Origin: Sphingosinicella sp. BN140058
Lineage (GTDB): Bacteria > Pseudomonadota > Alphaproteobacteria > Sphingomonadales > Sphingomonadaceae
Assembly: GCF_004135585.1 (NCBI RefSeq)
Contig: NZ_CP035501.1
Span: 2,861,501-2,925,500, forward strand
Direction of reading: 5' to 3'
DNA length: 64,000 nt
The translations under genes were made by a program, and so were the position numbers. Shown here in pieces: positions 25,551-34,703 of this stretch (position 1 is its first letter; each line of letters starts with the position of its first letter). The notes under the pieces were generated by a model. That model was not told the origin of the DNA and ran no database searches. It saw nothing but the letters and a program-made list of their open reading frames with translations.

Positions 25551-26084
25551 ATGGCCCGATTCATCGCACTACTCCGCGGCATCAATGTCGGCGGTCACCG
25601 CAAGCTCCCGATGGCCGATCTCAGGAGCTTGGCGGAGGGCCTCGGCCTTGCGGGCGTCCGCACCTACGTCGCCAGCGGCAATCTCGTCTTTTCCGCCGAC
25701 GGCCAGGACGCGGGGACACTGGAGGTCCGCCTGGAGGGCGCGATCGCGGAACGCTTCGGCTTCGCCGTCGACGTGATCGTCCGGGAGGCCGATCATTGGG
25801 CGCGGCTCGCGGCGGGCAACCCATTTCCCGAGCAGAGCGCCGCCACACCCAATTACGTCATGATGACGATCGGCAAGCGACCCGCAACGGACGCGGACGT
25901 CGAGGCGCTGCGGCCGCGCGCTGCGGCCGACGAGAGGGTGGAGCGGGTGGGCGAGGCCTTGTGGTTCTGGTTCGGCGCCGGCTCCGGCAGATCGAAGCTG
26001 GCCGCCGCCCCGCTCAGGGACGTGTGGACGGCGCGGAACTGGCGCACGGTGCAAACGATCGGCACCCTGCTGGAGGCGCAATGA
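25551..26084 (+). CDS. DUF1697 domain protein
   Basis: A 177-residue cytoplasmic protein. The family start is MARFIALLRGINVGGHRKL, followed by VRTYVASGNLVFSA and a final TARNWRTVQTIGTLLE, which are the strongest DUF1697 signatures. Function of the family is unknown. The start at 25551 is chosen because the upstream residues do not match the family. It overlaps DUF2585 by ATGA, and it diverges from gmk with only 47 bases between starts. Confidence 0.85.
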   Translation: MARFIALLRGINVGGHRKLPMADLRSLAEGLGLAGVRTYVASGNLVFSADGQDAGTLEVRLEGAIAERFGFAVDVIVREADHWARLAAGNPFPEQSAATPNYVMMTIGKRPATDADVEALRPRAAADERVERVGEALWFWFGAGSGRSKLAAAPLRDVWTARNWRTVQTIGTLLEAQ

Positions 26085-26668
26085 ACCGTCTGACCGCGAC
26101 CGGCCCTGTGCCCGTGATCGCCGCCCGCTACTGGTTCATCGCGCTCGCAATCGTTGCCGTCACCGCCGTGATCCTGCTGGCGATGGGGCGGCCGCCGATC
26201 TGCACCTGCGGCGAGATCAGGCTCTGGACCGGGGCGGTCAACAGCGCCGACAACAGCCAGCACATCGCCGACTGGTACACGCCGAGCCACATCATCCACG
26301 GCTTCCTCTTCTATCTGCTCGGCTGGCTGTTCCTTCGCGGCAACCCGCCCGGGGACAGGCTGCTCGCGGCGGTGCTGATCGAAGCAGGCTGGGAATTGCT
26401 CGAGAACAGTCCGATCATCATCGATCGCTATCGTCAGACGACGATTGCGCTCGGCTATAGCGGCGACAGCGTCTTGAATTCGGTCGCCGACATCGGCTGG
26501 ATGTGCTTCGGCTTCGCGCTCGCCCGCCGCTTGCCGCTATGGGCCACGCTGAGTTTGGCGGCGGGGTTCGAATTGCTCACCCTGCTGATCATCCGGGACA
26601 ATCTGATCCTGAACGTCCTGATGCTGGTCGCCCCGATCGACGCGATCCGGGTGTGGCAGGCGGGATGA
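26081..26668 (+). CDS. DUF2585 (UPF0314) membrane protein
   Basis: A 195-residue integral membrane protein. Family hallmarks are the sequence GRPPICTCGEIRLW following helix one, the WYTPSHIIHGFLFYLLGW helix, and AGWELLENSPIIIDRYRQ, which recur in alphaproteobacterial DUF2585 proteins. About five helices. The conserved histidines, glutamates and the CxC suggest a metal or catalytic site in the membrane, but no function is known. Translationally coupled to the DUF1697 gene. Confidence 0.88.
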   Translation: MNRLTATGPVPVIAARYWFIALAIVAVTAVILLAMGRPPICTCGEIRLWTGAVNSADNSQHIADWYTPSHIIHGFLFYLLGWLFLRGNPPGDRLLAAVLIEAGWELLENSPIIIDRYRQTTIALGYSGDSVLNSVADIGWMCFGFALARRLPLWATLSLAAGFELLTLLIIRDNLILNVLMLVAPIDAIRVWQAG

Positions 26669-26670
26669 CT

Positions 26671-26783
26671 CCTCTCCCCTGAAGGGAGAGGCCGAGAGAG
26701 GGGGAGTCGGTGGCCTTGCCGGCTACTCGGAACATGCCCCCGAATCTGCCCCTCTCCCTACCCTCTCCCCTGAAGGGGAGAGG
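26671..26783. repeat. REP-like paired palindromes
   Basis: CTCTCCCCTGAAGGGAGAG near 26673 and CCTCTCCCCTGAAGGGGAGA near 26762 form two hairpins separated by about 70 bases. They lie between the convergent ends of DUF2585 and DUF3606, so they may also act as terminators. Confidence 0.7.
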
Positions 26784-26787
26784 AAAT

Positions 26788-26979
26788 TTACGCCTCCGTC
26801 TTCAGCTTCTTCGCTTCGCGGTCGAGGACTTCGCGGCTGTTGCCGAAGCGCTGGATCAAGTCTTCGGCCTGGGCGCGATGGAGGCCGTGCTTGCGGGCGA
26901 AATAGTCGACTTCGTAGGTTTCCTCGCCGGACACGCGGGCGCGAACCTGGCCGCCGCGCTTGCTCTTGTCGTCGGACAT
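26788..26979 (-). CDS. DUF3606 domain small protein
   Basis: A 63-residue hydrophilic protein. The C-terminal part YEVDYFARKHGLHRAQAEDL and RFGNSREVLDREAKKL matches the DUF3606 family, which is common, often multicopy, and stress-linked in alphaproteobacteria. AAGGAG lies seven bases before the ATG. An exact EcfG promoter (27010-27034) lies 31 bases upstream of the start codon, so this gene should belong to the general stress response. Confidence 0.85.
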   Translation of the reverse strand: MSDDKSKRGGQVRARVSGEETYEVDYFARKHGLHRAQAEDLIQRFGNSREVLDREAKKLKTEA

Positions 26980-27009
26980 GCATCGTCTCCTTGGTTGTTA
27001 CGGTGCGGC

Positions 27010-27034
27010 AACGCGGCGGCGAATCGGCGGTTCC
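27010..27034 (-). promoter_or_regulatory. EcfG-type general stress promoter for DUF3606
   Basis: Minus strand: GGAAC (27034-27030), exactly 16 bases, CGTT (27013-27010). This is the exact consensus. The predicted leader is about 25 nt and holds AAGGAG. Confidence 0.8.
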
Positions 27035-27125
27035 GGACGGCTTTGCCCGCGGATGACGCAAGCGGCTGACAAACAAGGGCTCTTGTGCCTTGTCGCCTGC
27101 CCGCCGCTCGTCCAAGAGAGCTGCC

Positions 27126-28610
27126 ATGTCCGTGATGATCGAAATGGGGTCCGGCGCCGGCGGCGCGGCGGTGACGATGGACCTCGAAGAGCTGCTTGCC
27201 ACGCGTCTTCTCGTCCAGGGCAATAGCGGCTCGGGCAAGTCGCATCTGCTGCGCCGCCTGCTCGAGGAGAGCGCCGGCGTCGTCCAGCAGATCATCATCG
27301 ATCCGGAAGGCGATTTCGTCTCGCTGGACGAGTTCGGCCACCTGCCGATCGACGCCACCGGCTACAGCCACAACGAAATCGCCAAGATGGCGTCGCGGGT
27401 GCGCGAGCATCGCGCGTCCTGCGTGCTCAGCCTCGAGGGACTGGAGATGGACGCGCAAATGCGCTGCGCCGCCACCTTCCTGTCCGCCTTGTTCGATGCG
27501 CCGCGCGACCATTGGTATCCCGCCCTGGTCGTCGTCGACGAGGCTCAGGTGTTCGCGCCGTCGGCCGCCGGCGAGGTCAGCGACGAGGCGCGGCGGCTGT
27601 CGCTCGGGGCGATGACCAATCTCATGTGCCGCGGCCGCAAGCGCGGCCTCGCCGGCATCATCGCCACCCAGCGTCTCGCCAAGCTCGCCAAGAACGTTGC
27701 CGCCGAGGCGTCCAACTTCCTGATGGGCCGCACCTTCCTCGACATCGACATGGCTCGCGCCTCCGATCTGCTCGGCATGGAGCGCCGCCAGGCCGAGCAG
27801 ATCCGCGATCTCCAGCGCGGCGAGTTCCTGGCGCTCGGACCCGCGCTGTCGCGGCGGCCGGTCAACGTCAAGATCGGACCGGTGCGGACCTCGGCGCGCA
27901 GCTCCAGCCCGAAGCTGGTGCCCTTGCCCAAGGCCGACGCCGGTTTCGGCGACCTGTTCAGCGGTCTCGCCGATGCGCCGCCGCCCCCGCCGCCGCCGCC
28001 GGTCCCGCGGCCGACTCCTACGGAAGACATGCTGCGAGCGCTCGAATCGGCGGCCGATTCGCCGCGCCAGCCGTCGCGCACCGAGCTGCTCGAGGTCGAC
28101 GAGGAGACGCGCGCGCGGATCATCGACACCGCGCTGGCCGGGGTGGTCGCCGAAGCCGGCAGCCAGCCGCTGCCCGTCCTCTATCAGGATTTCGGAGTCC
28201 GCTGCCGCATGCTCGGTCTCGCCGGCCAGGCGCTCGATCTGCCCGCCTTCCGGCGGCGCCTCGCCATGGCCAAGGCCGGCATTCCTGCCGATGCGGAGGG
28301 GTGGGACGGCGCCCTGGCGCTCGCCGACATCGTGCCGGAGGACATGCACCCGGTGCTGCTCCTGCTGGCGCGCACGGCGCGCGAGCGCGCGCCCTGTCCG
28401 ACCGACGAGGAACTTGCCCGCATCTACGGCACCAGCTCGACCGCGCGCCTGCGCCGGGTGCTCGCTTTCTTGGAAGAGCAACACATCATCGTCACCCGCA
28501 TCGATCTCTCCGGCAAGCGCTCGGTCACCCTGCCGTCGCTCGGCTGGACCACCGCGCCGTCCGAAGCCGAGCACGAGAAGCCGCAAGCGCGGGTGGCGCG
28601 GCGGCGCTAA
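27126..28610 (+). CDS. HerA/DUF87-like ATP-binding protein
   Basis: A 494-residue P-loop ATPase of the FtsK-HerA group. Walker A is GNSGSGKSH with K38; Walker B is in ALVVVDEAQVFAP; the C-terminal catalytic residues are in RGRKRGLAGIIATQRLAKLAKN. After residue 280 a proline-rich linker (PPPPPPPPVPRPTP) leads to a second, helical domain with ARERAPCPTDEELARIYG, resembling a winged-helix fold. HerA proteins pump DNA with NurA; no nuclease partner is adjacent here. The ATG at 27126 is preferred; another in-frame ATG at 27135 is possible. Confidence 0.85.
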   Translation: MSVMIEMGSGAGGAAVTMDLEELLATRLLVQGNSGSGKSHLLRRLLEESAGVVQQIIIDPEGDFVSLDEFGHLPIDATGYSHNEIAKMASRVREHRASCVLSLEGLEMDAQMRCAATFLSALFDAPRDHWYPALVVVDEAQVFAPSAAGEVSDEARRLSLGAMTNLMCRGRKRGLAGIIATQRLAKLAKNVAAEASNFLMGRTFLDIDMARASDLLGMERRQAEQIRDLQRGEFLALGPALSRRPVNVKIGPVRTSARSSSPKLVPLPKADAGFGDLFSGLADAPPPPPPPPVPRPTPTEDMLRALESAADSPRQPSRTELLEVDEETRARIIDTALAGVVAEAGSQPLPVLYQDFGVRCRMLGLAGQALDLPAFRRRLAMAKAGIPADAEGWDGALALADIVPEDMHPVLLLLARTARERAPCPTDEELARIYGTSSTARLRRVLAFLEEQHIIVTRIDLSGKRSVTLPSLGWTTAPSEAEHEKPQARVARRR

Positions 28611-28656
28611 GCTTCAGAGCTCCCTCTTGCCGATCTCGTACTCGGATCGAAGGACG

Positions 28657-28723
28657 CGCAAAGTCGGGCATCGAGCGCGCCTTTGCGCACCCACCCCCAC
28701 CCCCTTCCTGAATGCGGGAGGGG
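28657..28723. repeat. REP-like element
   Basis: An outer inverted pair GCGCAAAG/CTTTGCGC (28657-28664, 28681-28688) and the core CGCACCCACCCCC followed by a CCTTCC/GGGAGG palindrome ending at 28723. It shares its core with 37481 and 44996. It lies between the converging HerA-like and hybrid kinase genes. Confidence 0.65.
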
Positions 28724-28751
28724 CGTGCTCTGCAGCGTTGGCGAGCGGCGC

Positions 28752-31700
28752 CTATCCCCGCTGGCACTTCACGCCGACGCTGCGCAGGGCGTCGGCGAGC
28801 TTGGCGCCGGTATAAGGCTTGCCGATCACGCCGGTGCAGCGATCGCCGGCGAAGGCGTCGCGCAGCGCCGCTTCCCCGGTCTCGGCGGTGATCAGGATCG
28901 GCAGATCCTGGTGGAGGGCGCGCACTTCCGCGGCGAGGGTCTCGCCGCTGCGGTCGCCGAGGTTCCGATCGATCAGGACGACATCGTAGCGCCCTTGCGC
29001 CGAGCGAATCTTGCCGAGGGCTTCGCCGGCAGTGGCGGCTTCCTCGGTCGCGTACCCGGCCGCGGTCAGCGCCTCCATCGCCAGCAGCCGCACGGTCGGT
29101 TCGGCCTCGACCACCAGCACCCGGCCGGTGCGGCCGCGATCGAGCATGTCGCGCACCTTCTGCGACAGCGCGGCATAGGTGAACGGCTTGGCGATCATCT
29201 CGACGCCGGGATCGAGCCGGCCGCCATGGACGATCGCGTCGCGGGTGTAGCCGGACGTATAGAGCACGGTGAGATCGGGCTGCCGCCCGCGCGCGATCTC
29301 GACCAGCTCGCGGCCCGACATGGCCGGCATGACGACGTCGGTGAACAGCAGATCGATCGGCCGATCCTGGCGCTCGAGCAGGCGCAGCGCAGACGGGCCG
29401 TCATGCGCTTCGAGCACCCGGTAGCCGAGCTCGCGCAGGCATTCGACGGTGTAGGCGCGGACGTCGTCATCGTCCTCGACGACCAGGATCGTCTCGGCCT
29501 CGCGGCTGACCTCCAGGCCGCTGGTCAGGCTGGTCTCCTCGGCCGCGCCGACATCGTTCATCAGCCGCGGCAGATAGATCTTGACCGTGGTGCCGTGGCC
29601 GAGCTCCGAATAGATCTTCACATGCCCGCCGGACTGCTTGACGAAGCCATAGACCATCGACAGCCCGAGGCCGGTGCCCTTGCCGACCTCCTTGGTGGTG
29701 AAGAAAGGCTCGAACACCCGCTCGATCGTCTCGCGGCCCATGCCCTCGCCGGTGTCGGTGACGGCGATCACGACATATTGGCCGGGCGCAACTTCGGCAT
29801 GCTGGGCGCTATATTCCTCGTCGAGCCGGGCATTGGCGGTCTCGATGGTCAGCTGCCCCCCTTCGGGCATGGCATCGCGGGCGTTGACCGCAAGGTTCAG
29901 CACCGCGCTCTCGAGCTGGTTGGGATCGGCCTCGACCCGCCACAGGCCGGGGGACGTCACGATCTCCAGCTGCACGGTCTCGCCAAGGGCGCGGTTCAGA
30001 AGATCGGACATGCCGACGACCAATTTGTCGACGTCGAGCGGCTTCGGTGCGAGCGGCTGGCGGCGCGAGAAAGCGAGCAGCCGTTGGGTGAGAGCGGCGG
30101 CGCGCTCGGCACCCTTCATCGCATTTTCGAGCGCACGCCGGGCGCGCGGATCGGGCGCGCCGGCGGCGTCGAGCGCGCGCTTGGCCATGTCGATATTGCC
30201 GGTGACGACGGTCAGCAGATTGTTGAAATCGTGGGCGATGCCGCCGGTCAGCTGGCCGACGCTCTCCATCTTCTGGCTCTGCCGGAGTGCTTCCTGCGCG
30301 CGGGCGAGCTCCTCGGCCGCCTGCTTCTCGGCATCGATGTCGCGGGCGACCGCGTGGATGAACTGCGTGTCCGGCACCGCCGTCCACGACAGCCAGGCAT
30401 AGGATCCGTCCCGGCGCCGATAGCGGTTTTCGAACCGCAAGGTGGTGAGTCCGTCGGACAGGCGGCCGGCCTCGGCGAGCGTCGCCTCGCGATCGTCGGG
30501 ATGAACGAGATCGAGGAAGGAGCGGCCGATCAATTCCTCCTCGGACCAGCCGAGCAGGGTGGTCCAGGCGGGGTTCACCGCCGAGATCGTCGCATCGAAG
30601 CCGGCGACCAGCATCAGATCGGTCGACAGCCGCCAGATCCGGTCGCGGTCGGCGGTGCGTTCCGCCACTCTTTGCTCAAGCGTTGTGGTCATCGCCCGCA
30701 GCTGGTCCCGGGCAACTCGCAGGTCGTGAATGTCGGTGCAGGTGCCGTACCAGCGGGTGATCCGCCCCGCGGCGTCGCGGACCGGCTGGGCGCGGCCGAG
30801 CACCCAGCGATACTCGCCCGAACGGTGCCGCAGGCGATATTCGATATGATAGGGTTCGCCGGTTTCGAGCGAATGCTGCCACACCGCCCAGGCGCGGTCG
30901 CGATCCTCCGGATGGAAGATGTTGTTCCAGCCGGCGCCTTCGGTGGAGCCCGCCGGAACTCCGGTAAATTCGTACCAGCGGCTGTTGAAATAATCGTGAT
31001 AGCCGTCGGCGCGCGTCGCCCAGATCATCTGATCGATCGAGTCGGCGATCGCCTGCAGCCGCGCCTCGCTCTCCTTCAGCGCGGTCTCGACCGCCTTGCG
31101 CTCGCTCAAGTCGAGCATCGCACCGATCATCCGGCACGCGCGCCCGGTGCCGTTGCGCAGCACGGCGCCGCGATCGAGAATGTCCGCATAGCTGCCGTCC
31201 GCCCGCCGGAACCGATATTCGGCGTTCCAGCTGTCGGCGACGCCGTCGATCACCGCCTGAATGCTCTCCACCACCCGGCCCCGATCGTCCGGGTGGATGG
31301 TGTCCTTCCACCAGCGGCCGTTCGGGCCGACCGAATCGGCCGCATAGCCGAACAGGGTCTGCACAGCCTCGTTCCAGCGGATGTGATCGGTGGCGAGATC
31401 CCAGTCCCAGATCGCGTCGTTGGTCGCCTGCGCGACCAGCCGGTAGCGATCCTCGGCTTCACCGATCGCCGCATCCCTGGCGTGCTCGGCCGCGACGTTG
31501 CGCGCCTCGATGATCGTGCCGACCGGTTCGCCGGCCTCGTTGCGGATCGGCGAGGCGGTGAAGGCGACCGGGTAGAAATGGCCGTCCTTGTGGACGAAAA
31601 TCTCCTCGCCCTGGACCCGGTTGCGCTCGGGGAAGGCGCGATCGATCGGGCAGTCTTCGATCGGGTAGGGGCGGCCGTCGGGGTGGCGATGGTGGACGGC

Positions 31701-31880
31701 CTCGTGGAGGGTGCGACCCTTGATCTCGTCGAGCCGGTAGCCGGTCAGCGTCTCGGCCGCCCGGTTCATGAACACGCATTGCTGCCGCGCGTCCATGACG
31801 AACAGGGCCATTTCGGTATTGTCGATGATCGCATCGAGATGCCGCGAGGGATCGAGCAGGCGGGAGGGCTGGGAGAGCAT
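28752..31880 (-). CDS. Hybrid sensor histidine kinase with four PAS domains and two receivers
   Basis: A 1042-residue cytoplasmic sensor kinase. Order: PAS near 13-130 (the first containing HHRHPDGRPYPIEDCPID), PAS 145-270, PAS 275-400, PAS 420-530, then a coiled helix and a HisKA domain with H550 in GGIAHDFNNLLTVV, an HATPase domain with N-box LAVNARDAMPEGG and FFTTKEVGKGTGLGL, and two receiver domains, the first with LLFTDVVMP and the second with VVLIDRNLG. No transmembrane helix is seen. Hybrid kinases of this type often answer to light, redox or small ligands. ATG 31880 follows GGGAGAG. No adjacent response regulator gene. Confidence 0.92.
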   Translation of the reverse strand: MLSQPSRLLDPSRHLDAIIDNTEMALFVMDARQQCVFMNRAAETLTGYRLDEIKGRTLHEAVHHRHPDGRPYPIEDCPIDRAFPERNRVQGEEIFVHKDGHFYPVAFTASPIRNEAGEPVGTIIEARNVAAEHARDAAIGEAEDRYRLVAQATNDAIWDWDLATDHIRWNEAVQTLFGYAADSVGPNGRWWKDTIHPDDRGRVVESIQAVIDGVADSWNAEYRFRRADGSYADILDRGAVLRNGTGRACRMIGAMLDLSERKAVETALKESEARLQAIADSIDQMIWATRADGYHDYFNSRWYEFTGVPAGSTEGAGWNNIFHPEDRDRAWAVWQHSLETGEPYHIEYRLRHRSGEYRWVLGRAQPVRDAAGRITRWYGTCTDIHDLRVARDQLRAMTTTLEQRVAERTADRDRIWRLSTDLMLVAGFDATISAVNPAWTTLLGWSEEELIGRSFLDLVHPDDREATLAEAGRLSDGLTTLRFENRYRRRDGSYAWLSWTAVPDTQFIHAVARDIDAEKQAAEELARAQEALRQSQKMESVGQLTGGIAHDFNNLLTVVTGNIDMAKRALDAAGAPDPRARRALENAMKGAERAAALTQRLLAFSRRQPLAPKPLDVDKLVVGMSDLLNRALGETVQLEIVTSPGLWRVEADPNQLESAVLNLAVNARDAMPEGGQLTIETANARLDEEYSAQHAEVAPGQYVVIAVTDTGEGMGRETIERVFEPFFTTKEVGKGTGLGLSMVYGFVKQSGGHVKIYSELGHGTTVKIYLPRLMNDVGAAEETSLTSGLEVSREAETILVVEDDDDVRAYTVECLRELGYRVLEAHDGPSALRLLERQDRPIDLLFTDVVMPAMSGRELVEIARGRQPDLTVLYTSGYTRDAIVHGGRLDPGVEMIAKPFTYAALSQKVRDMLDRGRTGRVLVVEAEPTVRLLAMEALTAAGYATEEAATAGEALGKIRSAQGRYDVVLIDRNLGDRSGETLAAEVRALHQDLPILITAETGEAALRDAFAGDRCTGVIGKPYTGAKLADALRSVGVKCQRG

Positions 31881-32219
31881 GAGGACTTTGCGTCAGAATT
31901 GAGGAGGCGGCCCGGGCCGGCCGCGGTCGGCGATCAGGGCCAGAGACTGGCGGGTGGTGTGCAGGATGCGGCGCAGAGATAGGGAGCGGCGGTGCCGCTG
32001 CAAAGCGGATGAGACACGCTCGACGCGGGCATGTGCCGCCGGTGCGCGCACTGAAGCTTTGCCGGCCTGCATGATCTTCCCCCTTCGTCCCGCTCAACGC
32101 ACGGCCCGCCGACATGGATGCAACCTTTTCTTGGCGGGGAGGGGAAGACGTGTTTAGCACGGGATCGCAACGACTCGGGCGCATGTTGAAACTCTCGGGA
32201 AATGCACTATCTTGTTGAT
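31881..32219. other. Intergenic region of divergent hybrid kinase and M15 peptidase genes
   Basis: About 340 bases with no credible gene; a short Arg/Cys-rich open frame is present but lacks any family or ribosome site. On the plus strand, TTGAAA (32186-32191), 16 bases, TATCTT (32208-32213) forms a promoter whose +1 would fall on the ATG of the peptidase gene. Confidence 0.6.
32186..32213 (+). promoter_or_regulatory. Promoter that would give a leaderless peptidase mRNA
   Basis: TTGAAA-N16-TATCTT, with the start codon at 32220, seven bases past the -10 box. There is no ribosome-binding sequence before the ATG, so translation would begin at the 5-prime end. Confidence 0.5.
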
Positions 32220-32852
32220 ATGAAAAAACTAATCCGGCTTGCTGCGCTGGCGCTTACCGCGCTTTTCGCCACCCCGACGCTCGCTCAGAGCATGGCCGAG
32301 GGACAGAATAAGGCGGATTATCTCGCCTGGCTGGCGCGCGATCCCGGCGCCCGCGCCGAAGTGCTTTCGTTCAAATCCTATCTGGAGGCCGCCGGCGTCG
32401 AGGACGTCGTGCCCACCTGGCAGCTGGTGCGCACCGCCAGCGACTGGCGCGAATGCGCAGGGCCGCGCTTCGAAGTCGCGCCGATGGGCGAGTGGGTGCA
32501 CATTTCCGAGACGCTGGAATTCGTGAAAGCCCATGTCGAACCGGTGATCGGCCGGGTCGAAGCTCTGTCCGGCTTTCGCAACGAGGCGCTCAACCAATGC
32601 GCCGGCGGCGCCAAGGCGAGCGCCCACCGCCATTTCTACGCGCTCGATCTCACTCCGGCGAGCGTCGACATGTCGCGCGACGCGATGATCCGCAGCATCT
32701 GCAAGATCCACGGCTTCCGCGGCCGTGAGTATGACATCGGCCTCGGCTTCTATTCGGGCCGCCGCTTCCACGTCGATTCGAAGGGCTTCCGCATGTGGGG
32801 CGCCAACGGCAAGGGCGCGACCAGCCCCTGCGTGACGGGCAATTACGCCTGA
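32220..32852 (+). CDS. Exported M15-type peptidase (D-Ala-D-Ala / L,D-carboxypeptidase fold)
   Basis: A 210-residue protein with a signal peptide (MKKLIRLAALALTALFATPT then AQS). The zinc-site spacing of the M15_3/YcbK group is present: H136 and D143 in SAHRHFYALD, then FHVDSKGFRMWG with H184 and D186. It probably cleaves peptidoglycan stem peptides or crosslinks in the periplasm. ATG 32220 is chosen because it begins a good signal peptide and sits at the predicted transcription start; an in-frame ATG at 32202 would overlap the promoter. Confidence 0.85.
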   Translation: MKKLIRLAALALTALFATPTLAQSMAEGQNKADYLAWLARDPGARAEVLSFKSYLEAAGVEDVVPTWQLVRTASDWRECAGPRFEVAPMGEWVHISETLEFVKAHVEPVIGRVEALSGFRNEALNQCAGGAKASAHRHFYALDLTPASVDMSRDAMIRSICKIHGFRGREYDIGLGFYSGRRFHVDSKGFRMWGANGKGATSPCVTGNYA

Positions 32853-32969
32853 GCCCCGCGAAACGCCGGCCGCGGCTGGCGGGCGATTCCATGAGTGTGA
32901 AGCCTCCTCGGCACGCAGGGCCGAAAGCGGGCAGCCCGATCTGAGGTGATCAGGCCATGGGCTGAGGCT

Positions 32970-33947
32970 TCAAGGCGCAACGGCGAGGCCGTCGCCGGCC
33001 TTGCCGGCCTCGAGCCGGCGCAGGACCTTGCCGCTGGCGAAATCGACTTCCGCCACCTGATTGCGGCCGGTCTCGGCGACGTAGAGCCTGGCGCCGTCCG
33101 CCGAGAACAGGATCGTCACCTGCTGCGCCTCGGCATTGCCGCTGACCCTTATGTCCCGCACCTTCCTGCGCGTCCTCGCGTCGATCACGCTGAGGCCGCC
33201 GGTCTCGAGGTCGGAACTCACCACCCATTTGCCGTCTGGGCTGATCGCCAGCCGGATCGGGCGGCCGCCAGTCGCGACCACGGCGATCGGATCATGCACG
33301 TCGACGGAGGTCGAGAACGCCTGGACCCGCGCGCCCTTGTTGTCGCCGACCCAGAGGATCTTGCCGTCCGCCGACAGCGCGATCGCCTCAGGCTCCCCGC
33401 CGACAGCGATGTCCCGCAGCTTCCGCCCCGCTTCGAGATCGAGAACGCTGACCGTCCCCGAGCGCATGTTGGCGGTGTAGGCGCGCCGGCCGTCGCGGCT
33501 GACCACGACCATGTGGGTCGCCTCCTGCGCGGTCGGGATCGTCGATACGGCGTCGCTTTTGCGCGTGTCGACGATGGTCAGGCTGCGGCTGCGCTCGGTG
33601 GTCGCGATCAGGCGGCCGTCTGCCAGCCAGACGAGGCCGTGCGGCCCGGCATTGGGCGACAGGTCGATCGTCCGCAGTCTGGTGCGCGCGGCGATGTCGA
33701 AGATGTCGATCGACGCGCCGCCATAGGCGACCACCGCCGCCTGCCTGCCGTCGGGGGAGAGCGCGATTTCGTGCGGCATTCGGCCGGTGGCGGCGCGGCC
33801 GAGCTCCTTGCCGGTGGCGAGATCGATGAAGCTCAGACTGTCCTCGCCCTTGTTGCCGACGAGCAGAGTTTCCGCTGCGGCCGGCGTGGCGGTGGTGACG
33901 AGCAGGGCGGCAGTGACGAGCAGGGCGGCAGGGGCGGGACGCTTCAT
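32970..33947 (-). CDS. Secreted YVTN-type beta-propeller protein
   Basis: A 325-residue protein with a signal peptide (ALLVTAALLVTTATPAAAE) and about seven 40-residue beta-propeller blades of the YncE/YVTN kind. Repeated phrases are LSPDGRQAAVV, VSRDGRRAYTAN, LSADGKILWVG, ISPDGKWVVSS and FSADGARLYVAE. It should fold as a periplasmic or secreted propeller; such proteins often bind heme, metals or other proteins. ATG 33947 is preferred over a longer open frame of Arg-rich sequence. No partner gene adjacent. Confidence 0.85.
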   Translation of the reverse strand: MKRPAPAALLVTAALLVTTATPAAAETLLVGNKGEDSLSFIDLATGKELGRAATGRMPHEIALSPDGRQAAVVAYGGASIDIFDIAARTRLRTIDLSPNAGPHGLVWLADGRLIATTERSRSLTIVDTRKSDAVSTIPTAQEATHMVVVSRDGRRAYTANMRSGTVSVLDLEAGRKLRDIAVGGEPEAIALSADGKILWVGDNKGARVQAFSTSVDVHDPIAVVATGGRPIRLAISPDGKWVVSSDLETGGLSVIDARTRRKVRDIRVSGNAEAQQVTILFSADGARLYVAETGRNQVAEVDFASGKVLRRLEAGKAGDGLAVAP

Positions 33948-34703
33948 CGGGATGTCCTTGAAGTGAGAGGGCATCCTATCGTCGTCCAAGCCGGCGGGGG
34001 AGAGGGGAACGGCGTTTTCCTCCTGTTCCCGCTGCTTTCTTCCCCCGGCAACTATGTCGAAGCTTTCTGGTCCTATCCGCGGAGCGTGGACCGATGGCGC
34101 TGGGGCACGCGGGGTATTCGCCGGCGGTCGTATGAAAGCACGCATGATGTTCGCGCGCTTCGCAATCTCCCCGCCATCGTGACCACGCCCTCGCTTCGCC
34201 ACTGAAGCCCAGCCGCCGATTGCGCCGCTTTCTGACGCGAAGGCGCGAAGGACGCCAAGAGCGCGAGGTGGGCGTTTCATACGGTCGCATCGATCCGGTC
34301 GGCGCACGAGGCATGACGGTGATGGTGGCACAGGGAGGACTGCCGGAATGCTGACGGCCGTCGTCCAGATCCTCTTCGCGATCGTCGCGGTCTACGCGTC
34401 CTTCGCGAAAAAAATGCAGTCTCAAAGGCTTTGTACCGTGAGAGAAGGGCCACCCATGCGGCGCTTCCTTAGGACCGCACGGGGTGCCGTCCAGGCGCTA
34501 CATCCTGCACGGAGTCGCGGATGGGAGATGCGGCATCGCGCATGCCCTCCCTGTTACGCCTTCGGTGGCTTGAGCGCACTGTGTCCGCTGCAGCGGCACG
34601 ACGCCGGGTCTCGCGGCCGGCACCGATCCGATACCTCCCCACAATTTTTGGATTCTGCCGTCACCCCTGCTAGGGGCAGCGCCGAACCTTCCCGAAAAGA
34701 CCG
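33948..34703. other. Long intergenic region before lepA
   Basis: About 755 bases without a convincing gene. An open frame at 34348-34707 begins with a hydrophobic stretch (LTAVVQILFAIVAVYASF) and has GGGAGGA upstream, but the rest is Arg-rich without family features. The stretch near 34236 (CGCGAAGGCGCGAAG) resembles a common dispersed alphaproteobacterial sequence. No RNA gene was recognised. Confidence 0.5.
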
